NCBI RefSeq assembly: GCF_001428405.1
Contig: NZ_LMSL01000002.1
Location: forward strand, 423,987 to 480,385
Origin: Frateuria sp. Soil773
GTDB lineage: Bacteria; Pseudomonadota; Gammaproteobacteria; Xanthomonadales; Rhodanobacteraceae
DNA: 56,399 nucleotides
Reading direction: 5' to 3'
The notes beneath the pieces were generated by a model. It was given only the letters and a program-made list of their open reading frames with translations, was not told where the DNA came from and did no database searches. The position numbers and the translations under genes were made by a program. This document shows positions 17,601 through 25,604 of this stretch, piece after piece (the first letter of the stretch is position 1; each line of letters opens with the position of its first letter).

Positions 17601-19552
17601 TGGCGCCGCGCAACGACGGCGAGCGGCGCGTGGCCGCGGCGATGGAGGCCGTGCTGGCGCTGCCGGACCTGGACGTGCGCGACGACTTCTTCGCGCTGGG
17701 CGGGCACTCCCTGCTCGCCGCCCAGCTCACCGCGCGGCTCAACCGCGAGTTCGGCATCACGCTGTCGTTCCGCACGCTGTTCGACGCGCCCACCATCGAG
17801 CGGCTGGCCGCGGCGATCGCGCAGCAGGCGGCCAGCGGCAGCGCGCCGGCGACCGAGCCGGTGGCGCGCCGGCCCGTGCAGGACCGCGCGCCGCTCACCC
17901 TGATGCAGCAGCGGCTGTGGTCGCTGGAACGACTGCAGCCGGGCCGCGTCACCTACAACGCGCCGTCCGCGCACCGGCTGCGCGGGCGGCTCGACGAGGC
18001 CGCCTTCGAGCGCGCGCTGCAGGCGCTGGTGCAGCGCCAGCCGATCATGCGCACCGCCTTCCGCGACGACGGCGAGGGCGTGGTGCAGGTGGTCGAGCCG
18101 CACGTCCCGACCGCGCTGTTTCCCGCCGAGGACCTGTCCGCGCTGCCGGACGGCGAGCGCGAGGCGACGCTGATGCGGCGCCTGCAGGCGCTGACCGACA
18201 CGCCGTTCGACCTCGCACAGGCGCCGCTGTTCAGCGCGCGCATGTTCCGCCTGGCCGAGGACGAGCATGCGTTCTTCTTCATGCCGCACCACATCATCTG
18301 GGACGGCTGGTCGTTCGACATCCTGTACGCCGAGCTGTCGCAGCTCTACCGCGCCTTCGCCGAGGGCGTGCCCTCGCCGCTGGCGCCGCTGCCGGTGAGC
18401 TACGGCGACTTCGCCGCCTGGCACGCGCGCTGGCTGGAAGGCCCGCAGTTGCAGGCGCAGCTCGCGTTCTGGCGCGAGCGGCTGGCGCGCATGCACGACA
18501 TCCGCGCGCTGCCCACCGACCACCCGCGGCGGCCGGGCATGTCGGGGCTGGGCCGCACCGAGTGGATCCACGTCGAGGCCGCCACCACCGGCGCGCTGCA
18601 CGAGGTCGCGCGGCTGGCCGACGCCACCCTCAACATGACCCTGCTGGCGCTGTACTACGTGCTGCTGGGCGGCATGTCCGGGCGCGGCGAGCTGGTGGTC
18701 GGCACGCCGGTGCGCGGGCGCAACCAGACCGAGCTCGAATCGGTGATGGGCTATTTCAACAACCTGGTGCCGCTGCACATGACGCTGGACCCGGCGCTGC
18801 CCTTCGCCGACTTCGTGCGGCACGTGAAGCGGGCGGCGCTCGAAGGCTTCGGCCATCCCGACGTGCCGCTGGAATACCTGCAGCGCGAACTGAAGATCGA
18901 CCACCGCGGCGGCGCAGTGCTGTACCAGGCGCTGTTCTCGTTCCAGGACGCGCGCGGGCGCATCGTTGACTGGGGCGGGCTGCGGCACGAGCAGATCCTG
19001 CTGTTCCAGAGCGGTGCCACCGAGGACCTGGGCCTGTGGTTCCTGGAGAACGGCCAGGGCATGGTCGGCGGCGTCACCTACAACGCCGACATCCTCGAAG
19101 CCGCCACCGCCCGCCAGTTGCGCGAGCGCTACCTGGCGATGATGGCGATGGTGGCCGAGGACCCGCAGCTTTCCCTGGCGACCCTGCAGGCGCGCGTGGG
19201 CGGCGCCATGCGGTTCGGCAGCGACGGCGGCGATGCCGGCGCGGCGGCGCCCGCCCCGGCGGCGACGGCCGCCGCGCCGGCCACGCCCGCCGAGCAATGG
19301 CTCGCCGCGCTGTGGGCGGAGCTGCTCGGCGCCGCGAAGCTGCGCACCAGCGACAACTTCTTCGACGCCGGCGGCCATTCGCTGATGGCGGTGGAGATGG
19401 CCGAGCGCGTCCGCCGCGAGGCCGGCGTGCAGCTCAACCTGCTGGACATCGCCAACGGCACGCTCGGCACGCTGGCGGCGGAACTGGCCGCGGCGCAGGC
19501 CCGGCCGGCGACGCTGGGGCAGCGCCTGGGCCGGCTGTTCGGAAGGCGCTGA
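14645..19552 (+). CDS. Non-ribosomal peptide synthetase, C-A-PCP-C-PCP
   Basis: 1635 residues, starting with an ATGA overlap with the hybrid synthetase. The first condensation domain has an intact HHIVCDG. The A domain has FTSGSTGRPKG, NGYGPTEATVYS, YRTGDRGRW and PNGKVDRKALP. Its manually read specificity residues, DIMQVGGVYK, match no code I can assign. PCP1 has LGGHSLLAAQL. A second intact condensation domain (HHIIWDG) follows. Then, with no adenylation domain, comes a terminal PCP (AGGHSLMAVEM) and a short basic tail (QRLGRLFGRR). There is no TE, reductase or terminal C domain, so the product is not released by the synthetase itself. The last PCP must be charged in trans, or the second C domain must use another acceptor. 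It is co-transcribed with the glycosyltransferase operon, with 30 nt to the next gene. Confidence 0.95.
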   Translation: MSPHDHAIAVDYDPFAGTALARVVPTTAPQREIWLAAKLEPDASLAYNESVSLRLAGALDVAALQAALQALVDRHEALRASLSADGAELRIADRLPLPCPLRDLAAPDATRREAELAATLQRAVTTPFDLEHGPLVRAELLRLAQDDHLLVFTAHHIVCDGWSFGVIVRDLAALYAQHAGRGAGPAPADPFSGFALGEASRAMTDAGRAAERYWLDRFGGSVPALDLPTDRPRPRRRSFASQREDRMLDAALLADVQRMGARRGASLYATLLAAFGVLLHRLGGQDEVVIGMPSAGQAAEGRGALVGHCVNVLPLRASIDPQAPFATVLDRVRSDLLDAFEHPQYTLGSLLARLALPRDPGRLPLVSVLLNLDQALDGQTVDFPGLRFEFAANPRVRENFELFVNAVQVDGGLRLECQYNSDLFRAETVRAWLDAYATLLRSAAAAPETAVQALGLLSDAARGALDALQPAPTPYPEQRLAHEYFEEQVDRTPARAAVRHGAARLSYAELEARANRLAHCLRARGVGCGDLVGLTVARGTDMLAAVLAVLKSGAGYVPLDPCFPADRLAFMAGDAALAALLVDDDAPDAFTFEPSRVLSLRHHAAEIAGAASTRPPRGDTAATPDSVAYVIFTSGSTGRPKGVRVPHRAASNFLTSMQRVPGIDADDRLVAVTTLSFDIAFMELLLPLSAGAEVVVAGRDDVRDGAALRTLVESCDATMMQATPAGWRILVESGWAGHPRFRAVSGGEPLPVDLAEALLQRCGEVWNGYGPTEATVYSTYWRVGAPRDGIFIGRPIANTTVRVLDAQGAPCPLGVPGELHIGGAGVALGYLNRPQLDAERFLPDPSAGTPDARMYRTGDRGRWLANGMLEHLGRLDFQVKVRGYRIEPGEIEAVLADAPEVARAVVIAREDRPGDVRLVAYVVARDGAALDPEALQARMRQRLPDYMLPQHLLPLAAIPLLPNGKVDRKALPAPAVQSVAANAARLAPRNDGERRVAAAMEAVLALPDLDVRDDFFALGGHSLLAAQLTARLNREFGITLSFRTLFDAPTIERLAAAIAQQAASGSAPATEPVARRPVQDRAPLTLMQQRLWSLERLQPGRVTYNAPSAHRLRGRLDEAAFERALQALVQRQPIMRTAFRDDGEGVVQVVEPHVPTALFPAEDLSALPDGEREATLMRRLQALTDTPFDLAQAPLFSARMFRLAEDEHAFFFMPHHIIWDGWSFDILYAELSQLYRAFAEGVPSPLAPLPVSYGDFAAWHARWLEGPQLQAQLAFWRERLARMHDIRALPTDHPRRPGMSGLGRTEWIHVEAATTGALHEVARLADATLNMTLLALYYVLLGGMSGRGELVVGTPVRGRNQTELESVMGYFNNLVPLHMTLDPALPFADFVRHVKRAALEGFGHPDVPLEYLQRELKIDHRGGAVLYQALFSFQDARGRIVDWGGLRHEQILLFQSGATEDLGLWFLENGQGMVGGVTYNADILEAATARQLRERYLAMMAMVAEDPQLSLATLQARVGGAMRFGSDGGDAGAAAPAPAATAAAPATPAEQWLAALWAELLGAAKLRTSDNFFDAGGHSLMAVEMAERVRREAGVQLNLLDIANGTLGTLAAELAAAQARPATLGQRLGRLFGRR

Positions 19553-19582
19553 GATGAGCCGCGCGACGGGGGAGCGACCGCG

Positions 19583-20713
19583 ATGACCACCCTGGCCCTC
19601 CTTGCCTGCTGGGGCTGCGTGCTGCTGCTGGCGCACGTCTTCGTCGGCTACCCGCTGTGCATGTGGCTGCTGGCGCGCGTCTGCCCGCGGCCGGTGCGCA
19701 CGCAGGCGGCGACGCCGACGGTGACGGTGGTGATCGCCGCGCACGACGCCGCCGCGCACATCACCGCCAAGCTGCGCAACCTGCAACACCTGGACTACCC
19801 GCGCGAAAAGATCGAGATCGTGCTGGCCTGCGACGGCTGCCACGACGCCACCGCCGGGCTGGCCCGCCGCTTCGGCGACCCGCGCCTGCGCGTGCTCGAA
19901 TTCACCGAGCGCCGCGGCAAGGCCGCCTGCCTCAACGGCGCCGTCGCCACCGCCCACGGCGACGTGCTGCTGTTCACCGACGTGCGCCAGAAGCTGTCGC
20001 CGACCGCGCTGCGCGCGCTGGTCGCCAACCTGGCCGATCCCGCGGTGGGCGCGGTCAGCGGCGAACTGCAACTGGAGAACGCGCGCACCGGCTTCGCCCA
20101 GGGCGTCGACGCGTACTGGCGCTACGAGAAGCTGATCCGCCGCGCCGAAAGCCGCTCCGGCTCCACCGTCGGCGTCACCGGCGCGCTGTACGCGATGCAC
20201 CGCGCCCTGTTCCGGCCGCTGCCGCTGGGCACCGTGCTGGACGACGTGCTGGTCCCGATGCGGGTGGCCGCCGCCGGCCACCGGGTGGTGTTCGAGCCGC
20301 GCGCGGTGGCCTGGGACCAGCCCTCGCAGCAGCCGGCGCAGGAGCGCCAGCGCAAGATCCGCACGCTCGCCGGCAACTACCAGCTGGTGCAGCTCGCGCC
20401 CTGGCTGCTGTCGCCGTGGCGCAACCCGCTGTGGTTCCGCTTCGTCAGCCACAAGCTGCTGCGCCTGCTGGCGCCCTGGCTGCTGGTGCTGCTGGCGCTG
20501 TCCAGCGCGGCGCTGGGCGTGCACCGCCCGGCCTACCTCGCGCTGCTGTCGCTGCTGCTGCTCGGCGCGGCGCTGGTGCTGGCCGAGCGCGTGCGCCCGC
20601 GGATCGGGCGCTGGCTGCCGGTGCGGCTGGCGGTGGCCTTCTTCCACCTCAACCTTTTCGCCGCGCAGGCGCTGGTCGCCTTCGCCCGCAACAGGGGACT
20701 GCATCTATGGTGA
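19583..20713 (+). CDS. Membrane glycosyltransferase, family 2
   Basis: 376 residues. It has an N-terminal membrane helix (LALLACWGCVLLLAHVFVGY) and then a GT-A domain beginning VTVVIAAHDAAAHI. Acidic donor-binding motifs are seen in VLACDGCHDAT and LLFTDVRQKLS. A conserved GALYAMHRALF and a QERQRKIRTLAG segment resemble the processive or hyaluronan-synthase-like GT2 pattern. Two or more C-terminal helices follow (LLRLLAPWLLVLLALSSAAL, YLALLSLLLLGAALVLAE). It probably adds a sugar to the lipid-linked repeat unit at the cytoplasmic face. The ATG has GGGGAG upstream. The next gene overlaps its end by 7 nt, so translation is probably coupled. Donor and linkage are unknown. Confidence 0.88.
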   Translation: MTTLALLACWGCVLLLAHVFVGYPLCMWLLARVCPRPVRTQAATPTVTVVIAAHDAAAHITAKLRNLQHLDYPREKIEIVLACDGCHDATAGLARRFGDPRLRVLEFTERRGKAACLNGAVATAHGDVLLFTDVRQKLSPTALRALVANLADPAVGAVSGELQLENARTGFAQGVDAYWRYEKLIRRAESRSGSTVGVTGALYAMHRALFRPLPLGTVLDDVLVPMRVAAAGHRVVFEPRAVAWDQPSQQPAQERQRKIRTLAGNYQLVQLAPWLLSPWRNPLWFRFVSHKLLRLLAPWLLVLLALSSAALGVHRPAYLALLSLLLLGAALVLAERVRPRIGRWLPVRLAVAFFHLNLFAAQALVAFARNRGLHLW

Positions 20714-21816
20714 TCCGGACGCAAGACCGCGGCAGGGCCGCCGGCATCCGCGGCCAGTTGGGCGAGCTGTGCTACGGCAGCGGGTTGCTGCACTCGCTGC
20801 AGCGGATGCGCGCGTGGTGGCAGAAGGACCTGCGCATCCTCGCCTACCACCGGGTGATGCCGTTGCCCGACCCGCAGTCCTACGACTTCGACCTGGAGCT
20901 GATAAGCGCCTCGCCCGAGCGTTTCCGCGAACAGATGAAGCTGCTCAAGCAGCGCTTCCAGCCGATGCGCCTGACCGACGTGGCCGCCGCGCTGGAAGCC
21001 GGCGACGCCCTGCCGGCCGATGCGGTGGCGGTGACCTTCGACGACGGCTACGACGACAACTACCGGATCGCCTACCCGATCCTGCACGAGCTGGGCATCC
21101 CGGCCACCTTCTTCGTCTCCACCGGGCACATCGACAGCGGCCGCCCGTTCGCCTACGACTGGCTGGTGCACATGATCCTGCGCACCGGCGCGCCGCGCCT
21201 GGTGCTGCCCGAGCTGGGCCTGGACGTGCCGCTGCCGGCGGCGCGGGCCGAGCGCCGCGCGCTGGCCGGCAACGTGCTGCTGCAGATGAAGGACATCGAC
21301 GCGCGCGCGCAGTCGGCGCTGATCGCGCGGCTGGAGCACGAGTGGCAGATGCCCGGCGACGCCGCGCCGCCCGAATGCCGCCCGATGACCTGGACGCAGT
21401 TGCGCGAGATGCGCGCCGCCGGCTTCGAGATCGGCTCGCACGGCGTGCACCACCGCATGCTCGCCAAGCTGCCGCCGGCGGAGATGGAGGAGGAGGTGCG
21501 CCAGTCGCGCGCCAGCCTGGAACGCGAGCTCGGCCCGATGCCGCTGCTGATGTCCTACCCGGTCGGCGGCGACCGCGCATTCGACGACCGCGTGATCGGG
21601 GCGACCATGGCCGCCGGCTTCCAACTCGCGGTCTGCTACATCTGCGGCACCAACCCGCAGCCGGCGGCGAACCGCTACGCGTTGCAGCGCCTGCCGGTCG
21701 AGCGCGGCATGGGGCCGGGCTGGTTCGCCGCGATGCTGACCCTGCCCAGCCTGATGAGCTACCCCACCGCCAGCCGCGCGAACGAGCCCGCACGGGTGCC
21801 CGCATGTTCCCGCTGA
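20707..21816 (+). CDS. Polysaccharide deacetylase (NodB-like, CE4)
   Basis: 369 residues with the NodB homology fold. DLRILAYHRVMP is the entry strand, VAVTFDDGYDDNY carries the catalytic base and metal aspartates, and IGSHGVHHRMLAKLP carries the metal-binding histidines. LMSYPVGGDRAFDD is the later conserved strand. There is no signal peptide, so it probably acts in the cytoplasm on a lipid-linked or nucleotide sugar, as cytosolic deacetylases of XrtA-type EPS loci are thought to. It would remove N- or O-acetyl groups. In this operon a free amine so created could be the attachment point for an NRPS-made acyl group (inference). It overlaps its neighbours at both ends. Confidence 0.9.
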   Translation: MVIRTQDRGRAAGIRGQLGELCYGSGLLHSLQRMRAWWQKDLRILAYHRVMPLPDPQSYDFDLELISASPERFREQMKLLKQRFQPMRLTDVAAALEAGDALPADAVAVTFDDGYDDNYRIAYPILHELGIPATFFVSTGHIDSGRPFAYDWLVHMILRTGAPRLVLPELGLDVPLPAARAERRALAGNVLLQMKDIDARAQSALIARLEHEWQMPGDAAPPECRPMTWTQLREMRAAGFEIGSHGVHHRMLAKLPPAEMEEEVRQSRASLERELGPMPLLMSYPVGGDRAFDDRVIGATMAAGFQLAVCYICGTNPQPAANRYALQRLPVERGMGPGWFAAMLTLPSLMSYPTASRANEPARVPACSR

Positions 21817-23078
21817 TCCTGCTCTACCTGGTGCTGACCATCGTGCGGCCGCAGGACTACCTGCCGGGGCTGGCCGGCGTGCCGCTGCTGCCGGCGGTGC
21901 TGGGGCTGGCCTTCGCCTGCTGGCTCGGCGCCGGCGCCAGGCGCCTCGCGGCGCCGCAGTTCCTGATCCTGCCGGCGTTCCTGCTGGTGCTGATGCTGTC
22001 GCAGGCGACCAACGGCTGGACCGGCGGCGCGCTGGACCAGTTGGCGAAGTTCGGCCCGGCGGTGGCCGCCTTCTTCGTGCTGGCCGCCTGCTGCACCAGC
22101 GCGCGGCGCGTCGTCGTGACGATGGCGGTGTTCGTGCTGTGCTCGATGGTGCTGGCCGTGCACGGGGTCGAGCAGGCCAGGACCGGGATGGGCTGGACCG
22201 GCGTGCCGATCGGCGACGACGGGCGCATCCAGTACGTGGGCATCTTCAACGACCCCAACGACCTCGGCCTGCTGTTCGCCGCGACCGTGCCGATGGCGGT
22301 GTTCCTCGGCGCGCGCAGCCACGGCGCGGCGCGGCTGTTCTGGCGCGCCGGCGCGCTGCTGCTGCTCTACGGCACCTACCTGACCAATTCGCGCGGCGCC
22401 ATGCTCGCCGTGCTGGTGGTCGCCGGCGTCTACGTCTGGCACCGGCGCGGCGCGCTCGCCGCCGGCACGCTCGGCGTGGCCGGGCTGGCCTGCATGAAGC
22501 TGCTGTCCTCGCGCATGCAGGAGCTGGACGCCGGCGAGGAGTCGGCGTCCGGGCGGGTGGACGCGTGGTACTCGGGCCTGCACATGTTCTCCTCGCACCC
22601 GCTGTTCGGCGTGGGCGCCGGCAACTTCACCGAGTACAACGAGCTGACCGCGCACAACTCGTTCGTGCTGGTGCTGGCCGAGACCGGCTTCGTCGGCTTC
22701 ATGCTGTGGCTGGCCTTCGTCGGCTACAGCTTCTGGATGATGCTGGCGCTGCTGCGCCACGCCCCCGCGCCCGGTCCGGAACAGGCGCAGGAGAGCCCCC
22801 AGGCGGCCGCCTGGCGCGAGGACCGCGCGATCGCGCTGGCCCTGCTGCTGTCGCTGTGCGGGCTGTTCGCCGCGGCGTTCTTCCTCAGCCGCAGCTACAT
22901 GATCGTGCTGTACCTGCTCACCGCGGTGGTGGCCGGCCACTACATCGGCGCGCAGCAGCGCCATCCCGCGCTGCCGTCCTTCCGGCTGTCGGCCGACTGG
23001 TGGCGCTGGGTGCCGGCGACGGTGGGCGGCATCGCCGGGCTGTACGTGCTGGTCGCCGTGCTGTTGCGCACCGAATGA
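21804..23078 (+). CDS. O-antigen ligase/polymerase family membrane protein
   Basis: 424 residues and strongly hydrophobic, with about ten predicted membrane helices. The large loop has the Wzy_C/WaaL-type signature: RIQYVGIFNDPNDLGLLFA, TYLTNSRGAMLAVLVV, SGRVDAWYSGLHMFSSHPLF and GVGAGNFTEYNELTAHNSFV. It then has VLAETGFVGFMLWL. The HNSFV and SRG motifs are typical of the exosortase-locus O-ligase (TIGR03097-like) and of EPS polymerases. It should polymerise lipid-linked repeat units or transfer glycan in the periplasm. With a flippase and Wzc/Wza present, a polymerase role is the simpler reading. It begins 13 nt inside the deacetylase gene. Confidence 0.87.
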   Translation: MFPLILLYLVLTIVRPQDYLPGLAGVPLLPAVLGLAFACWLGAGARRLAAPQFLILPAFLLVLMLSQATNGWTGGALDQLAKFGPAVAAFFVLAACCTSARRVVVTMAVFVLCSMVLAVHGVEQARTGMGWTGVPIGDDGRIQYVGIFNDPNDLGLLFAATVPMAVFLGARSHGAARLFWRAGALLLLYGTYLTNSRGAMLAVLVVAGVYVWHRRGALAAGTLGVAGLACMKLLSSRMQELDAGEESASGRVDAWYSGLHMFSSHPLFGVGAGNFTEYNELTAHNSFVLVLAETGFVGFMLWLAFVGYSFWMMLALLRHAPAPGPEQAQESPQAAAWREDRAIALALLLSLCGLFAAAFFLSRSYMIVLYLLTAVVAGHYIGAQQRHPALPSFRLSADWWRWVPATVGGIAGLYVLVAVLLRTE

Positions 23079-23130
23079 ACGCCCGCGCCGCCAAGCACTG
23101 CCGCCCGGCCACGGAACAGGGGGCCATGCC

Positions 23131-24477
23131 ATGAACGGCTGGTACGAGACGCTTTTCCGCCGCGTGCTGTATCCGGCCTACGAGACCGGTCTGCGCCGGC
23201 GCCATACCCTGGATCATCTCGACTCCTACCAGCGGGACCAGTGGCTGGCGCCGGAGCAGATCGCCGCCCTGCAATGGCGACGGCTCAAGCGGCTGCTCGA
23301 ACACTGCGAGCGCGAGGTGCCGTACTACCGCCGGCGCTGGCGCGAGTTGGGCATTGCCGCGGCGGACATCCGCAGCCTGGACGACTACGCCAGGCTGCCG
23401 CTGCTGACCAAGGCCGACATCCGCGGGCACTTCGACGAACTCACCGCCGACGCCTGGCGCGGCCGCCTGCCGACCAAGGCCACCGGCGGCTCCACCGGCG
23501 AGCCGCTGCGCTTCGGCTTCGACCGCGAGAGCAACGACCGCCGCACCGCGGTGATGTGGCGCGGCTACGGCTGGGCCGGCGCGCGGATGGGGCGGCGCAC
23601 GCTGTTCCTCTGGGGCGGCGCGGTGGGCGAGCCGAGCCGGGCGCACCGGCTCAAGGACCGCCTGTACAACGCGGCCTTCGCGCGGCGCATGCTCGACAGC
23701 TTCCGCATGAGCGAGGCCAACATGGCCGCCTACGCCGACGCGATCGACCGCTACCGGCCGCAGGTGGTCGTCGGCTACGTCGGCCCGCTGGTGCGGCTGG
23801 CGCAATGGCTGCTCGCCACCGGCCGCCGGCCGTGGCGGCCGCAGGTGGTGATCGGCGCAGCCGAGGCGCTGCACGAGTTCCAGCGCGCGGCCATCGAGCA
23901 GGCCTTCGGCTGCCCCGCCTTCAACACCTACGGCTGCCGCGAGTTCATGCTGGTCGCCTCCGAGTGCGAGCATCGCCAGGGGCTGCACGTGAACGCCGAC
24001 CACCTGCTGGTGGAACTGCGGCCGATGGCCGGCGCGCCGGGCGGCGAGGTGGTGGTCACCGACCTGTTCAACTACGGCATGCCGTTCGTGCGCTACGCCA
24101 ACGGCGACATGGCGACGGCGGCCGACGGCGCCTGCGCCTGCGGCCGCGGACTGCCGCGGCTGGCGCGGGTCGACGGCCGCGTGCTCGACGCGATCCGCAC
24201 GCCGGCCGGCCACCTGCTGCCCGGCGAGTTCTTCCCGCACATGCTCAAGGACGTGCCCGGGCTGGAACGCTTCCGGCTGGTGCAGCGCCGGCTCGACCGG
24301 CTCGAGCTGTCGATCGTGCGCGGCCGCGGCTTCGACGACACCTCGCTGGCCTATATCCGCCGCGAGGTGGACAAGGTGCTCGGCGGCAGCGTCGAGCTGC
24401 ACTGCGACTTCGTCGACGACATCCCGCTGACCCGCAGCGGCAAGCAGCGCGTCACCGTGTGCGAGCTGGCGCCATGA
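23131..24477 (+). CDS. CapK/phenylacetate-CoA ligase-like AMP-forming enzyme
   Basis: 448 residues. It has the CapK/PaaK-type P-loop-like motif ATGGSTGEPLRFGFDR, then VVGYVGPLVRLAQWL, NTYGCREFMLVASECEHRQG (adenylate-binding TYGxxE region), a tyrosine/arginine strand FVRYANGDMA, and a C-terminal lid ending LTRSGKQRVTV with a lysine in the A10-like position. Such enzymes adenylate a carboxylate and pass it to CoA or a carrier protein. They recur in EPS loci, where the substrate is generally unknown. Here it could load the orphan terminal PCP of the upstream NRPS or activate an acyl decoration (inference). A CAGGGGG lies upstream of the ATG. Its stop overlaps the next start by ATGA. Confidence 0.87.
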   Translation: MNGWYETLFRRVLYPAYETGLRRRHTLDHLDSYQRDQWLAPEQIAALQWRRLKRLLEHCEREVPYYRRRWRELGIAAADIRSLDDYARLPLLTKADIRGHFDELTADAWRGRLPTKATGGSTGEPLRFGFDRESNDRRTAVMWRGYGWAGARMGRRTLFLWGGAVGEPSRAHRLKDRLYNAAFARRMLDSFRMSEANMAAYADAIDRYRPQVVVGYVGPLVRLAQWLLATGRRPWRPQVVIGAAEALHEFQRAAIEQAFGCPAFNTYGCREFMLVASECEHRQGLHVNADHLLVELRPMAGAPGGEVVVTDLFNYGMPFVRYANGDMATAADGACACGRGLPRLARVDGRVLDAIRTPAGHLLPGEFFPHMLKDVPGLERFRLVQRRLDRLELSIVRGRGFDDTSLAYIRREVDKVLGGSVELHCDFVDDIPLTRSGKQRVTVCELAP

Positions 24478-25604
24478 ACGCCGCTCCCCTGAACATCACC
24501 CACGTCGTCGAGAACCTCAACCGCGGCGGCCTCGAGCGGATGGTGCTGGAGCTGGTCAAGCTGCAGCAGCGGCAGGGCCACCGCTGCCGCGTCGTGTGCC
24601 TGTTCGAGCGCGGCGCGCTGGCGCACGAGCTGGAGGAGCTGGGCATCCCGGTCGGCGCCTGCGGCAAGCGGCAGGGGCTGGACCTGCGCGCGCTGGCGCG
24701 GGCGCGGCGGATGATCCGCGCGCACGCCACCGAGGTGCTGCACACCCACAACGCGGTGGCGCACTACCAGGCCGTGCTGGCGAGCTGCGGCCTGGGCATG
24801 CGGCAGGTCATCAACACCCGCCACGGCATGGGCGCCAACCCGCGCGCGGGGCGGCGCGAATGGCTGTACCGCCGCACGCTCGCCCGCACCGGCGCGGTGG
24901 TGGCGGTATGCGAGGCGGCGCGGCGCGACGCGGTCGCACGCGGCATGCTGCCGCCGGCGAAGACGCGCGTGGTGCCGAACGGCATCCGCGTGGAGGCGTC
25001 CGGCACCGCCTCCGCCGCGATGCGCGAACGCCTGCTGCAACTGCTGGCGCTGCCGGCCTCGGCCCGGCTGATCGGCAGCGTGGGCCGGCTCAACTGGGCC
25101 AAGGACCAGGCCGGCCTGATCCGCGCCTTCGGCCGCGTGCACGCGCGGCAGCCGCAGGCCGCGCTTGTGCTCATCGGCGACGGCGAGCTGCGCGCCGAGC
25201 TGGCCCGATGCGCGCGCGACGAAGGCGTGGACGGCAACGTGCATTTCCTCGGCGACCGCAACGACGTGCGCGAGCTGCTGCAGGGCCTGGACCTGTTCGC
25301 GCTGTCCTCGCTGAGCGAGGGCTACTCGATGGCCCTGCTGGAAGCCTGCGCGGCGGCGCTGCCGATCGTGGCGACCGACGTGGGCGGCAACGGCGAGATC
25401 GTGCGCGACGGCGACACCGGCCGGCTGGTGCCGCCGCGCGATCCCGCCGCGCTGGCCGACGCGCTGCTGGCTCTGCTGCGCGAACCGGCGCGCGCGCAGG
25501 CGATGGGGCGGTCGGCGCGCGCCTGGGTCGAGCGGCACGGCTCGCTCGAAGCGATGGCGCGGCGCTACGACCGCCTCTACCGGGACCCGGCGGAGCAGCC
25601 ATGA
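24474..25604 (+). CDS. Glycosyltransferase family 4 (TIGR03088-like EPS sugar transferase)
   Basis: 376 residues, GT-B fold. N-terminal acceptor domain: THVVENLNRGGLERMVLELV and LHTHNAVAHYQAVLA. C-terminal nucleotide-sugar domain: LIGSVGRLNWAKDQAGLI, LVLIGDGELRAEL, and the EX7E-type motif in SLSEGYSMALLEACAAALP. The N-terminal pattern and length match the sugar transferase that accompanies PEP-CTERM/EpsH loci (TIGR03088), as does the ATGA coupling to the CapK-like gene. Cytoplasmic, acting on the lipid-linked intermediate. Donor and linkage are not deducible. Confidence 0.9.
   Translation: MNAAPLNITHVVENLNRGGLERMVLELVKLQQRQGHRCRVVCLFERGALAHELEELGIPVGACGKRQGLDLRALARARRMIRAHATEVLHTHNAVAHYQAVLASCGLGMRQVINTRHGMGANPRAGRREWLYRRTLARTGAVVAVCEAARRDAVARGMLPPAKTRVVPNGIRVEASGTASAAMRERLLQLLALPASARLIGSVGRLNWAKDQAGLIRAFGRVHARQPQAALVLIGDGELRAELARCARDEGVDGNVHFLGDRNDVRELLQGLDLFALSSLSEGYSMALLEACAAALPIVATDVGGNGEIVRDGDTGRLVPPRDPAALADALLALLREPARAQAMGRSARAWVERHGSLEAMARRYDRLYRDPAEQP

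Noticed and set aside
14117-20704. A 2195-codon open frame on the minus strand opposite the NRPS genes
   Set aside because: Its translation is a His/Gln/Arg/Ala-rich mirror of GC-rich coding sequence and has no domain. The plus strand holds complete NRPS motifs throughout.
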